Assembly (NCBI RefSeq): GCF_032362555.1
Contig: NC_083514.1
Span: 6,991,001-7,055,000, forward strand
Direction of reading: 5' to 3'
Length of the DNA stretch: 64,000 nt
Source: Amyelois transitella
Taxonomy: Eukaryota; Arthropoda; Insecta; Lepidoptera; Pyralidae
In this document: positions 22,601 through 34,989 of the stretch, piece by piece
How the letters are laid out: every line of letters begins with the position of its first letter
Numbering within the stretch: the stretch's first letter is position 1
Notes under the pieces: model-generated
Seen by the model: only the letters and a program-made list of their open reading frames with translations
Told to the model about the DNA's origin: nothing
The model's database searches: none
Program-made: the position numbers and the translations under genes

Positions 22601-22735
22601 TCATCTAAATGTTAGCTATTTTTAACCACCGTCAGAAAAAGAGGGATGCGGTAGCATCCATAACTGATAAGTTAAACGTAGGTATCTGTTTGTCTGTGTC
22701 ATAATAGCACAAAAACGGATGAAGCGATTTCAAAT
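19620..22735. other. Gene-free stretch; two GC-rich patches
   Basis: 19775-19960 is GC-rich with GCGCCGGCGCC, a CRE-like TGACGTCG and a donor-like CAGTGAGTCA, so it might be a promoter or non-coding exon. 22310-22420 has GCCGGCGCC and CAAAATGGCGC. The remainder is AT-rich without recognisable genes; ORFs are short and of random composition. Confidence 0.4.
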
Positions 22736-22740
22736 TAGTG

Positions 22741-22935
22741 CTGTGTGTACCCGGCACCAATATAAAACGGAATAGGACCACTCCATGGATGTCGTAAAAG
22801 GCGAGTTCCCTTTAAAAAAAAGTACCTTAGTATTAATTAAGAAATATTTTTTAAGAAATACCTCGTATATGGTTTAATAATGGATTTGACATTCAAATAT
22901 TGATAGGTTTACTAGCCTATCGTCTAAAAATTTTT
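22741..22935 (+). repeat. Repeat family A fragments, rearranged
   Basis: 22741-22810 carries the 5' part ('cccggcaccaatataaaacgg', 'gtcgtaaaaggcga'). 22887-22935 carries the middle part in the opposite orientation ('attcaaatattgataggttt', 'ctagcctatcgtctaaaa'). Two fragments or an internal inversion. Confidence 0.55.
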
Positions 22936-22964
22936 AAGATTATAATTCTTAAGTTTAGATTTTA

Positions 22965-24595
22965 AAGAATGTAATAATACTTATGTACCTAATGTATGTG
23001 TATCTTATGTATCATTTGTGCATTTTAGGTACCTATTCAGCGACAAAATCTGCTAACATAATCTTGTGGTAAACATATTATATGTGAACAATACATCGTA
23101 AACTATGCAAAGGCACGGTTTGTAGCGACGATGACGACATCTCGTAAGTTTAAAAAAAAACAGAAATACTATTTTGTTGTTAGCGAATCGTTCGAATTTC
23201 ATTCGATACGGATTTATGATTAATGGTAAAAAATAATTACTGAAGAAATTTACCTTGCATTTAGACTTGCAATTGTGTCTCAGTGCGCAACGTACCTACT
23301 ATACTTAGTAAGGTACCCTAGATTGGTAATTCGTAGAATAGGGCTCTGGAGACTAGAATGGAGACAACATGCAAACAAGCAATTGAAGAAGTCAATAAAA
23401 ATGATACCATGGCTATTGGCAGCATCGCCAGTATCGATTAACGACTAAAGTAACTGCGTCAAGATCTAAGTCTTGCCGATAACTTAGTTTTGTTGTTTAA
23501 ACATGTACTCTCATCGATTACCTCAAACGAGACAGTAATATTTGAAGAGTGATGGCAAATAAATTGTTACTCATGTTAGTTCATTCAGCTTACCTAAAGT
23601 TTTCTGACAGAATGTCTTATACTTAGGTACTTAGTGTGAAGAACAAAAACATAAACTAAATACTACAATATACTAATAATAATAGACAGGCAGTCGAGTG
23701 CAAAACTGCGTTAAATTATAATAAGATTTTATTACTTACAGGCAATTTTTACCGAATTAGGTGCAAGCTTTTTGAGCCAATGGTCGGGAACTATAGATAC
23801 ATATTTATTTAAAACTGTATAAAGCTAAAGCGAAAAGTTGTGGGAGCTGAGAGATCGTAGTAAGTGGAAAAAACAATCTTACAGCTTTTTTAAATATTAC
23901 AATATTAACTATTGTGTGTGTAGCAAAAGAAACTGCAAGAGATTAACATAATGCTTAAATCATTCTTTATCAATCAACCTTCAGAAAATGGCAAAAAGAT
24001 AATTAAGCAGGTGTCATTTTGAGTTTCAGAACAATTGCATTTTATTGCATACATCAAGAGATTTTAAGGGATTATGATGATATATGATAAGAGTAAATAC
24101 CAGCAAAAATAATAAACCAGATTCGAACTCAATCGACATCGTACACGCAGAGACGAGAAGTTATTCACAATTTAATAAATTAATTGACTTCTGATAATTG
24201 CCGGTTATAATAAAATTGATGACTGCCTGTGTTGTGCCTATCTACTTCTCAATTATGGATATATTGAGCTGCGTAGTTACGCCCAATCAACTCATTTTGA
24301 TGCAGGTGTTGTTAATAAAAACAGATTTTCAATTATGTTCTATTTCCCACTAAAAAGCTTTCTTATCATAATTAAATTGCGTTGTATTGAGCACACAAAT
24401 ATGAAAGACAATGAAAAAGATAAGAATAAATGTTATTTAAACATTTCGGTATTTAATTCTTATAAGAACTATTCTTTGAATTCTATTTGAAAGCCAATAA
24501 ATTATAACCTGTCAGTTTTATATATGATTTTATTAAATATTTTTGTGGTTATTATTATTTCACTGCGAATTGAAAAAGATATGGCCAAGTTAATT
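22965..24595. other. Gene-free AT-rich stretch
   Basis: I see no supported gene, RNA gene or well-defined repeat here; ORFs are short and AT-driven. Confidence 0.45.
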
Positions 24596-24599
24596 GCTT

Positions 24600-24745
24600 C
24601 TCAGATGACCAAAATCGAGTGACAAGTTTTTATGAAGAGAATTATGAATGTGGATGGATCGAAAGAAGTGTGCAGGGATAGTGGCAAGTTGAAAGATGTT
24701 GTCTACCTCTTTGGGAAGAGGCTTGATGTTATGTATATATGTAGA
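24600..24745 (+). pseudogene. RTE-like LINE 3' end fragment
   Basis: 'atgaagagaattatgaatg' onward encodes MKRIMNVDGSKEVCRDSGKL, collinear with the C-terminus of the element at 1-1175, followed by a diverged stop region and a TATG-like tail. It is truncated at its 5' end, as usual for dead LINE copies. The ORF running on to 24997 continues into unrelated sequence. Confidence 0.8.
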
Positions 24746-24769
24746 TCTGGAATTAGGAGATACTCATTG

Positions 24770-27700
24770 AAAACATATCTGATAATCAAGCACTTTGTCT
24801 ATCAGTGGATTACAATAGCAACCGTTGGATATAAGGAAAGGAACATAATATGTCAAGATCTGGCAAACGCAACCGAGATGTCCCATGGCTCGCTATCGAA
24901 TCGGAATAGTAAATTAGGAGCCAGTGCACCTGTGTGGCCCACCGGGGAAAAAACGTGGGCGCAACCCGGGCTAAACGAATTATTGCCCACTACCTGAGAC
25001 TTCCTTGAACGATATGTGATTTTTTCCCTAACCAATCGAGTTCCTACACATACATTGCTTCTTTTATTCTTCAGTAAAAAAACAATCCTTGTAAATATCA
25101 CCAATGGATCACTTATATCTCGCTTCGAACTAGTCACGCTTATTTGTTATAATCGAAATATTAGTCAAGTGGTCCCGCCTTCATTCTCAGGTGCATTTTT
25201 GTATTGAAGGAACGATTGTGTTTTTTGTGTTGTGTTTTAAAAGCCTCAAAACGTCAAGCGGTTTCCCAAGATTTGTTAATAAGGTGATTTTAGTGTTCCG
25301 TGTAGAATGTGCAGTCATCATTCAATTTGTTATACTAATTTATAGGTGTTGCTAGCAGAGGAAGAAAATATTTATTGCTCATAATTATTAAAATTTACAG
25401 GAATGTTAGTTCATGTGGGTGGGTGTGGTTCATTTAGGTAAACAAAATAGATTATCGGGCTTAATATAGCAACAAAAGTTAATGCAAACTTTGCATCAAG
25501 AAAAAATAAAACACAATTGAAAAAAGTTTCTACCTAACAAATAGAGAAATAGGTACCTAATTTATAAATAAATCAACAGTTTGGTTATAAAACCCATGGG
25601 CAATAAGGTTGAAGCTAAGAATTAACTAGGTAGGTAAGTAATGAAGGGAATATTAGGAGTATGTATGTTAGTTTAAGTTTTATATTCATATGTTCACTAG
25701 ACCGATTTGTACGGAACTTATAAAATAAGAAATAGATTTATTTCTCCAGATTGGACCAGTCATTCCATGTCGTTATAATTTTTAAACTTATATAGAATTT
25801 AAATTATCCGGTGATAAAGCATTTATAGTTTTTGTTCAGCATTAGCACAATGACGATTCATTGTGTTATAGAAATTGTGACGATGTCCAAGTCAAATTGT
25901 TGTTATGACAAAGATGACAATTAAGTTAAATCGCATTATGAATGCTATCGCAAAAAAAATAAGTGAAGAAATTGGAAAGTTTGGATGCATCCACATCCAC
26001 AATCCACAAAATTAATAGAAAAATGATTGGTATTTTTGTATGTTTAGAATAGTCCTTCGGGAGTAACATAGTCTACTTTTTTTATTGTCCACGGGAGCAA
26101 AGTCTAGTATTTAATATAGTAATACAATGGTGACTGCATAAACGTCAAAAAAAAATTATGATAACGGTGTGGTATATAACACCAAAACAGGAAACTCAAA
26201 GGAATAAAGGTTTCAAATCAATAGGTGGTATATGTTGATAAACCTATACAATTGTACATCAACAAGGATATAATAAAATAAATAATTTTATATGCATCTC
26301 AGTTGAGACAATTCAATGAAGTAATCATGCTGATCTAATGACAACAACGCTCATTATCCATTCTTCAATTCATTCATGGTAAATGGTGTAACATGTATGC
26401 AGACAGATATGAGGATGACGTCACTTTACAAATCACACTGCATGAGTAACGGTCGCAGTATGTGGCAGGTTGATAAGATGGCGCCGGTCTGCCGCTCCGG
26501 AGATAACCCGGTGACCAGCTTACTGTGTTGGTTCCACATACTTCTGTGTACTTAGAGGTACTTAGGACTCATTAGTTTAATTTAAAATGTTTGAAAATAA
26601 AGCAGATGCAGGAATGTGCGTCGCATGGTGCGTATTGAAGTTTCTAGTTAGACTAACAGTAATGTCCAGGACCCCTTGTTCTTATAAGACAAGTACCTGA
26701 ATGGCAATTCTTTAGTGCAGCAATTTTTCATGTGCTGTGGTTAATAAACATGTGATGTATGTCTGATCATATTTCTCGAACCCCATTTCTTATCCACAAG
26801 AAAGATGTTAATTGAAAAAACATCATTAAGCAGCACTCTATCCACCTGCATCCGTGGACATTCCTAAGTTTCTGCAAATGGCAACAGAATGTACATTATT
26901 AGGCCAAATACGGGGCTTGGAATGGCTGATCAGGGCACTGATTTCTTTTGCACACGACCTCCCCTGATAGGTCTATCTGGAGATTTAAGGACACGTCAAC
27001 TTTCCTTGCGGGGCGCAGAAAAACTCGGGCTCGCAGCCGTAGCGCGTAAATGGGCAAAGGAATTGTATTAAAGAGGAAACTTGGGCCGTATAGTTTCTTT
27101 CGATTCGTAAATCTTGAAGATACAAGGTTTTCTTTTGGGTTTGCTTGTTTTACTGCTGCAAAATATAATTCCAGGTAGATACATTAATGATTAGGGAAGT
27201 ACACTTATTCTCAAAAGAATATTTTTTCATAATTGCAATGTCTATTATGAAGGTATGCTAGGTATGTTAAGATTGATAACTTAAATATTAATGTAGTAAA
27301 ATAACTACAAACAAACATATTTTCATAAAAAGTAGTAGTATAAGTAGTATAAACCTTATTTTTATATTTTGTTTGCCTTATAGAGATGAAATGCTGATGG
27401 ACAAAAGTTTCAAATAAATTTTAATGTTTGGTAAAACGACATATCGACAGAAAAAAATTGTTAAATTTATAATACCATCTTGTCTCTTGGTATGTTATGT
27501 TGAGTAATATATAAATATATTGTAAAGCTAATTGATTTATGGGTGTGGCACTTATAAGGCTTGCAAAGCATTTATATGTAAATACGAAACGTAGACTTAC
27601 ACATTTATAGCGCCTAGGCTTACTATGGGTAAGTAATTATAGAATTCCAAGTGTTTAAACAGGTTTTACTTCCCGATGGGTAAGTGATTTAGCAACCCTG

Positions 27701-27980
27701 GAGTTGGCTGATGGATGATCACCTTATGCATTGCATTTAAAATCAAGATTGTATGATTGATATATGTGACTTGTAGAAGACTGCTATCAATAATTAAAAG
27801 GAAGTTTTGCCGAAATTGAATTATTTGCATAAAATGTAATTAAGCCTTATAAAGTGAATATTCAGATAGGTTTTTTATTAAAAAGTTAACGTGTTTCAAA
27901 CATAAAATCCGAAAAAAATATTATCGCTCCATTTTAATCGGTAGTAGATATGTAGCTAATAAGAACACATCGATCGGAGC
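24770..27980. other. Gene-free stretch
   Basis: 24860-24990 is a moderately GC-rich patch of unknown origin. 26430-26530 is GC-rich and contains AGATGGCGCCGG, a CTCF-like core. The rest is AT-rich without recognisable features. Confidence 0.4.
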
Positions 27981-27983
27981 GAT

Positions 27984-28029
27984 TTCGCGTATTTGTTGGT
28001 GTGAGCGATGACACCAACAAATACGCGAA
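27984..28029. repeat. Perfect inverted repeat, 19-bp arms, 8-nt loop
   Basis: Left arm 27984-28002 and right arm 28011-28029 are exact reverse complements around 'gagcgatg'. The arms read TTCGCGTATTTGTTGGTGT and its complement. A 'gagcgat' sequence also stands just left of the arm, so part of the local context is repeated. Confidence 0.9.
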
Positions 28030-28034
28030 GCGTA

Positions 28035-30250
28035 ATTCCAAAGGTAAATTTCCTGCTTTATAGGATTTAATAATCCGACATCATATCCATGAATGAGGTA
28101 ACTTTTAACAGCAATGACCATTGATTGATAAATTTCTAATACGAACTATGCATATAAAAAGTTGGTTTCGGTGTAGGATCATGATCTCATGCATATTTTT
28201 AAACGGCTGCTATTCAAAAATTTACATATGACCATGTTTCGATACATGTATCAATGTAAGTATTTGACCAGGATTGTCGAAAGATAACTCTCATGTAGTG
28301 CAGAAATTCGTGGCTACTTCTGATAATACCCATTTTAATATTACCCATTATTGCAAATATTATAGTTTTCATGGGATAGAATAGACGAAATTCCTCGATG
28401 AAAACAATGAAGTATTCGAGCTGATTCAAAATCAGGAAATCTATACAAGTAATATGGCGTTACTGCCTTTTAAGCCGTGGTGCGCCGGCGCCGGCCCGTA
28501 TATGGCAGGCTAGAGCAATGTACGGTGACGTCACTATGGAGCAAGCAGCCCGTATTCATTGAAGGCCATGAATAATGGGGAATTGGAGGGCATTTGATGT
28601 TTCAAATTGTAGAATGTGCTTGACACCAGTATTGTGTTGTGTATATACCCAAAAATAAAGTACTTACCTATTGTTAAAACGTAATGAAATTTAAGACTCA
28701 AGATTAGATAATGATATTTTAAATGTCTAAAAATTAAATACTTAGTAAAATGTTGGCATCGAATCGATGATTCCATGAATTCCGGAGAGGAATTCTAATA
28801 TATGGTATTGAAGGCGCGAGAATTTAATTACAGAACAATAACAGAGATTGCAAGACAGCCAGCGGAGCCCACACACGCCGACGCCGATCATTGACTCCTG
28901 CGCAGGTGTCGCGAGTCGCGCCAACACGTTGAACCCTCGCTACAGCGAGGAGCGAGAAACCGTGATTCAGTTTTATGCATAGATCACCTACTTAGTCAGA
29001 AGATTAGACTATGAATGTTTAAATGATTTATGAGAAGGGATGTATAAAGGGTATTTAAATAAGACAAGAGAAGTATCAATGGTAGATATTAAACATCACA
29101 ATTTGTCTTATTATTTGATCATATCATTCGGTTAGAAACTTTATATCAAATGTTTTGCAATCGATGATATTATTATTTAACATATTATAATAAATAACAG
29201 ACAATAATGACAGAAATAAGTATTAATAATAATATGTCAGGATTCGTTTTAGATAAAATTCAAAACGAAATTACAACATATTACTAGTCGTTGGCCGGGA
29301 ACTTTGACTTCGCGAACATACTCGTATTATATTTTTAACGAAATTGTGAATATCTCAATTAATCAATCGATTTTGATGTCTTAAGCACTTAAAATACTAT
29401 TGATACATACTGCATGTTATCGCGTTATAAAAATACATACATACTAACATAAATGTGTTTTCGAAAATAATGTTTTCATCGGAAATTGGAAAACAAGTAT
29501 TTATACTTTGAGAAGTCATCATCTAACTGATGTATTTTATCTATGTATGCATCAGAAAAACACAAATTATATGGTTAGTATTATAAGCATTTCCTATTAT
29601 TAAGATAAGCATATTAAGTTATCTATTATTCCTTTATCTGTGGTTTCATGTAACGTGAGGTTGTTTGCAAGCCCACAGGCTAAGTAAGGCCGTTAACAAC
29701 TGCCATTAGATCCTGCACTGTTTTATAAGAAGTTTTGAATTATTCTGTTTAATGATAAATGAATGGATACGGCAATGTACAGGTAGATTGTACCACAGTA
29801 CAATGAAAAGATGAGAGGAGTTTTAACGTTAATCTCTAAAAGGCATAGTATTTTAATAGATAGTTATTGATTAAGCTTAACCGATTTATCTTAACCAAAC
29901 AGAGGTACTTACCTACTCAAATGGATATTGGAAAGGTTTCTATCTATTGTTTGGACAAAGGGTGCGAGATAACAGCAGGTAGAGTGGACAGCGGCGGATT
30001 GCTTTGTTTTGTTTTCTGGTAGCAAAAAGTGTTGTATTTCTATGAAGTTTTAAGAGCTCTTCTTAAATGATAAGTACAAATTGGGCAAAGTCCTAACTTC
30101 GAGTACCAGGACAATGAAGTTGTAAAGTTGTAAAGTTTTATGATCATATTCAACAGGTTTTTTTCACCCACTTTTAATATTTCTACTATGTTTATTAGAA
30201 ACGACTGCCCAAGTTTATCTTAGATGTGTTTATTCCCTGATACTAGAACA
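28035..30250. other. Gene-free stretch with two GC-rich patches
   Basis: 28470-28510 holds GCGCCGGCGCCGG; 28850-28930 holds CpG-rich sequence. No exon could be supported. The rest is AT-rich. Confidence 0.4.
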
Positions 30251-30256
30251 ACATTC

Positions 30257-30345
30257 ATACATATTATCACGCCTATATTCCTTGCGGGGTAGACGGAGCC
30301 AACAACAGTCTCGAATAGACTGAAAACCACGTTCAGCTTTTTACT
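30257..30345 (-). repeat. Repeat family A, inverted 3' fragment
   Basis: 'acatattatcacgcctatat', 'ccttgcggggtagacggagcc' and 'gaaaaccacgttcagctt' are the last third of the family read in reverse. Confidence 0.75.
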
Positions 30346-30349
30346 ACGC

Positions 30350-31970
30350 TTTTTTAATTGGCAATCTAACTCGAATCATGAATTGTTATTGGTTTGTTGA
30401 ATTTCAACGTAGAAATTGTAGACATACTTACAATTAATAAAAGCTATTATTGATAATTACTGCATTTTTTAACAAGGTATGCGAATATTTGTCTTTGATG
30501 CACTTACCTCTGCATTATGATGTGCCTATTATATTTTTGCAATGTGAAGAGAGTAACTGGCGGCAACAACATTTCCTGTAAACGAATGCTTTTCAGATCG
30601 ATATCTGTGTAAGTATTGAATGTCAATGAAGTGCGATTTTTGTGAGCTAGCATTTTGTGGGTGTCTGGCTATTGATACATACCATACCATTATTACGATT
30701 ATGTTGAATGGAAAGTACAAGAGGCAGGTTCAAAATGTTCGAATGCACGTAAAGATTCCGATTGCAAAATATAAGGGTACAGATATGCCGCACTTTGTAA
30801 TTCTATAGCTTGGATACACCTACATCATCTGGTGCTTATTGCTGGACAGATCGCCGTTGTTTTGAAGCAATTTTATTTTCTAGCGTAGTATTCAAATATA
30901 AGTATAAAAAATTAGAAAGCGGATTAAAATAAAACCGAATTTGAAATGCATGGAAAAGGTATATACTCTCTTTAATTTATGCCATGCTCCAATAGCATTT
31001 GAATAAGTACAATGTTCAAAATGGCCAGGCGGCGAGCAGTCGCTTTCAATAGCGTCTTTGAGCATCGCCTCGTTGTACTTACACCGAACAGTCTTATAGC
31101 CCATTGTTCGCGAACAAACGCAGGAAACTGTAAAGTCGAAAGTCCGCTTAAATTTCGCGGTACCCACAGGTAGGTCGCAGGTGTCTCTATTCTATGAGAG
31201 CACTATTGGAACTGCAAACATGATTGTAAACATTTCGGTGCGGATTGAAAGGAAAGGAAGTTGTTTGTGAGTAAGATGTAAAGAATAAAGGGATATATCA
31301 ATTAGTATGGTTAAGTTGGCATTGTGCCGGGTGCTACGGTGTTGGCACAACATTATAGCGCTGTTCGAGCTGCGTAGACAATGTCGATGCTCGGCAAGGA
31401 GCCGCATTCTTCATGGGACGGATGTCAAGTTTCTGTGGTATGTGTGATGTACTCCAAAATAAAAGGGTACAACATAAAGAGTTTAAAGTATTACTAGTCG
31501 ATGAATAAATAATACATTACAGAATATTTGAGAAATATTTTGTAACTCATTGCACATTCAAAAGTTCCAAAGTTTTGGCATGAAATGGTAAGGTGGGCTT
31601 AGGAGATAGTGGCAGCTGTGGCACCTCGCCCTGATTGGTGTTTGGGAGGCCCAGCTATCTCCAGAGCAGTGATATTATTATATACCACATCTTATTACAC
31701 CTAACAATTTATACTTGATTGCAAAGCACAAGACAAATTTTTATACAGACGAAATAAACATTATATAATTTATTTTGCTCTTATATGAACTATTTTCAAC
31801 AATATCATGGTCAATGAAAAAAGTGGTGCAATCTGTTTTATGAAAATTCGAAGTGAGGTAGTTATTGCGTTCACTGAATTTTACTGTGCTTTGTTCACAT
31901 ATGTATATATAAGCTTACCTATAGTAAACGAGACCTAAATGAGGGAAGTACAAAGCCTATCACTTTCCCC
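30350..31970. other. Gene-free stretch
   Basis: ORFs of up to 91 codons at 30892-31167 have no family features. 31590-31680 is a GC-rich block I cannot assign. No RNA gene seen. Confidence 0.4.
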
Positions 31971-31974
31971 TTCG

Positions 31975-32052
31975 AGCGACGGCGGCGTCGCGTTTCCATA
32001 GCAACAGCTTTCCATGGCTACGCGCATTGGTCGGAAAATTCAAAATGGCGGA
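31975..32052 (+). promoter_or_regulatory. Candidate promoter: RFX X-box, inverted CCAAT, CAAAATGGCGG
   Basis: GTTTCCATAGCAAC (31992-32005) fits the RFX X-box consensus. ATTGG (32026-32030) is an inverted CCAAT box within ATTGGTC, and CAAAATGGCGG (32041-32051) is a YY1/Pho-type start-site element. The SF3B3 promoter, read on its own strand, also has ATTGGTC followed by the CAAAATGGCGG sequence in the other orientation. The surroundings are CpG-rich (GACGGCGGCGTCGCG) in an AT-rich desert. X-boxes typically drive ciliary genes; whether one starts here is inference. Confidence 0.45.
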
Positions 32053-32173
32053 CGTATATCGATCGAAGGGGGGTAAGGGGAGGCTTCGCTTCGGGGAATT
32101 GAATCGTGCTGAAATTGTGTTTACTGATGGGTCGCATCTCTTAATTGTCTACAATCTAAAACTGGTAGACTGA
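32045..32173 (+). CDS. Candidate short ORF or first coding exon, unidentified
   Basis: ATG at 32045, inside the CAAAATGGCGG element, opens 42 codons (MADVYRSKGGKGRLRFGELN...) to TGA at 32171-32173. A donor-like GG|GTAAGG after the tenth codon (GT at 32073-32074) could instead end a first exon encoding MADVYRSKGG. No downstream exon could be identified and the peptide matches no family I know. The case rests only on position under a plausible promoter. Confidence 0.25.
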   Translation: MADVYRSKGGKGRLRFGELNRAEIVFTDGSHLLIVYNLKLVD

Positions 32174-32284
32174 TTCGTTTGATGGGCAATATTCAAAGCA
32201 ACAGATTAATTGTAGTTTGTTATCTAACTTTATCACACCTTGAAAAAAAGGCAGAAGATAGGTACTTTCGTTCATTACGGTACC

Positions 32285-32545
32285 TCTTCTTCTTCCTCCT
32301 GGCTATAATCCCGGTAACATCCTCACCACTCTGGAGAGAAGCCCGAGGGTTCCTTGACAATGGATCCTGGATTGGGTGACAGACCTAATCTGTATTGGAT
32401 CGATCATGGTTACATTTCCAGTTGCCGTTGAATGTGCAGGTTTGCAATCAGAAAAAGTTTCTCATCATGCCGATCGGTCGGGATTCGAACCCGGGACCTC
32501 CGGTGTCACAGATAAGCGTACTACCGCGACTGTTCAGGGGATAAA
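32285..32545 (-). repeat. tRNA-headed SINE with shared 3' module
   Basis: On the minus strand a tRNA-like head has a perfect B box (GGTTCGAATCC, in 'cccgggttcgaatcccgacc') and a degraded A box near 'gtcgcggtagtacgc'. The body includes 'ggaaatgtaaccatgatcg' and 'caatccaggatcc'. The 3' module ends 'ttaccgggattatagccagg' followed by GAAGAAGA. The same 3' module occurs at 49258-49375 and, degraded, at 18690-18760. The head cannot fold into a functional tRNA and is not a tRNA gene. Confidence 0.7.
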
Positions 32546-32599
32546 AGAGGACACCGACTGGGTGGTTGAGATATTAACGTACAGCCCAAAGCGCTGAGC

Positions 32600-34140
32600 C
32601 TTGATATTTGAAATTTGGCATGTAGGTTCCTTGTGGTGTAGAGGTGCAAGTCTAACACATATTCTCGAAATTCTTTTGATTTTGTGTGGGCGGGCGTACT
32701 CTAGTCGTATGTATTATTACAGTAAAACATGATACAAAACCAACGCAATTTCAAGCTTTCTATTATCAGACATCAATAAACTTGGTAGGTACTCGTACTC
32801 ATCCTTTATTGCGGAGGTGCGTTTTTGTTTTATTTGAGAAATAACTTGAAGAGATTAATAGCTGACAATGTCTTGCAAATAGACAATAAAACGTTTGAAG
32901 TAAGTGTTGGCTGTTGGCACACGTGTAAAAGTATTTTTGTCTGTTGTCGATCTATTGTCAAATGTCGATACTGAAAATGTCACTACAGATTTTTAACAAG
33001 ATCATTTGATTTTAGACGAGTACAAACCTACCAATATGTATTGAAGGTCGTATACTTTTCTATGTGGCCTACTATAAATTAGATTTCTCAACAATGATCT
33101 TACGGATATAGAAAACATCACGGGGTAACCTGCATGTTTTCTGGGTTCGATACGGCTTAGGTTTCTTTGCAAAGATTACGACGTCGAGAAGTCGCTTTCT
33201 GTAAAAACCTGACTAACTTACTTACTAAATCTAAGAACTTGGTCTCCAAAGATGTGTCGATGATTAAAAGAGAAGAAAGAAATTAGACGCTTTATCGTTC
33301 TTCCCATTCCTAAAATATGCCGATTTTTTTTTGACTAATAGTTATGATATAAGTAAATATAAGAATGTAAAAACAACGCACTATTTTAGTTTTTCTTTTT
33401 AAAGGACGCTTTTATTTTAGACAATTTTATTTCGATATCAAATTAAATTGAGATAGAACTATTCAAAGTTTGATTTGTTCTTTGTTAAAAACAATACATT
33501 GGACACTAGTCCATTTTTAGAGTCTGATGGGTATACTGTATCTTTTAATATCCTAGCACAGGTGTTACAATAAGAAGTTAGGGGAGAGAGTGCCAGGAAT
33601 TTATCACAGGCGGAAGCATTTCGCGCCGGAAGACGCGGCGATAGTCTTTTTGTTTCCACTGTTTAGCGGGGACAATGTTCTGACTACGGTTTGAGATGAC
33701 TGCTTGTAGTATATTTTATATATTCAGATGCTTCTTGGTTTTTAGTTATGATACAATTACCATTACAAATTATGGTTAAGTAGACTTTGTGTGCATAAGA
33801 AGCAAAACATGAAAATAATTTTCCAAGTGCATGTAAAGGTGATTTATGCCTTTTACTTTTTCATTTACTCTTTCTCTAAATCTGATATTGGTTTAGATCC
33901 TTTTTTACTTTTAATGATTTTACAGTGTTATTCTTATCTTTTAATAAGATTACATATACAAAAACAAAAACATTGTAAACCTCTAACAGTAAAACCGATA
34001 CAAAGTAAAAGTTTCATCATCTATCGTCATTAAATTCGACTACTACTTCGTACGTAGTTGCCGAAAACCGTCAATTTTGTTTGATGTGGTGTTTTATCTG
34101 GCAGTGGGCGTGGCGAGACAATGGTCTATTTTTACAGGAG
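32600..34140. other. Gene-free stretch
   Basis: 33120-33240 has weak similarity to SINE bodies ('ggggtaacctgcatgtttt', 'aacctgactaactta'). No genes are recognisable. Confidence 0.4.
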
Positions 34141-34142
34141 TC

Positions 34143-34173
34143 CACGTGGCGGGCAGCTGCGCGCGCGCACGTG
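34143..34173. promoter_or_regulatory. Paired CACGTG E-boxes in a CpG-rich patch
   Basis: CACGTG at 34143-34148 and 34168-34173, start-to-start distance 25 bp, flank GGCGGGCAGCTGCGCGCG. CAGCTG, another E-box, sits between them. bHLH factors (CLK/CYC, Max or Usf types) bind such palindromes. No transcript start is evident nearby. Confidence 0.35.
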
Positions 34174-34884
34174 CCGTGTATTTATATGTTGCCGCCCGCC
34201 CTGCCTCAGGAGTCAGGACATCTTTATTGCTGGAGAATTGTGGTTTCAGGCGTGAGTTGATGCTTGCGGTTAATTACTGATTAACTGAAAAAAATTAGTG
34301 CATGGACACTTATTTCGATAAAATGCGCGCCTGTTTCCTCTGCATAGGACATGAGGAGAGAGATTACTGTTATAAATTTAGTCTTGTATTCTTGGCAATA
34401 ATATAAAAACTATTTCATTAAATTACGCTATATAGGCATATACTTAATTTCATTCCATCGTCTGGATTTTTCTTCTGAATAAGTCATTAAAAATATGTAA
34501 TTGACTTGGTTAGCCAAAACCATTGAACGAATTCGATAATTGAAGCATAGAACAAATTCATACATGAGCAAAACATTACGAAGAAGTTGAATATAATATA
34601 CCTAATTAATATAAATTAAGTCGGCATTTAGTTTGAGTGAGTTTTCACAGATGGGCGGCGGAAGAGAGCGACAGGCGGGCGCGGGCGCTTCGTCCGCCGC
34701 GAAATATGAACGCTCCAGAGGATATTAATCTGGCCAATTATTGAGAAACTGACGCTGCGCCTGCGACACGTCTTTGTCACATCCGTCGGTAGGGTTGATC
34801 CAAAAAGTGGCAGTGGAAATTTCACTAATTTCAATTAAGATATTTGTTCATTGAGGCTTGTTGATAAAAGAGACATAAGTACCA

Positions 34885-34985
34885 TACGAGTATCTCCCTT
34901 TATTCCGGGTAAACAGAGCCAAAAAAACTTCTAGGCCAAGTTTAGCTTAATAATGGAAGTGAGACTGTAATAGGTTGCTGGCATA
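34885..34985 (-). repeat. Repeat family A, degraded inverted fragment
   Basis: 'gagtatctccctttattccg', 'gggtaaacagagcc' and 'gtgagactgtaataggttgc' match the second half of the family in reverse, with many substitutions. Confidence 0.6.
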
Positions 34986-34989
34986 ATAT

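Noticed and set aside
24853..25137. 94-codon minus-strand ORF over a GC-richer patch
   Set aside because: Overlaps the tail of a LINE-derived ORF on the other strand and has no recognisable features.
32478..32540. Apparent tRNA gene from a perfect B box (GGTTCGAATCC)
   Set aside because: Anticodon and acceptor stems do not form; it is the head of a SINE.
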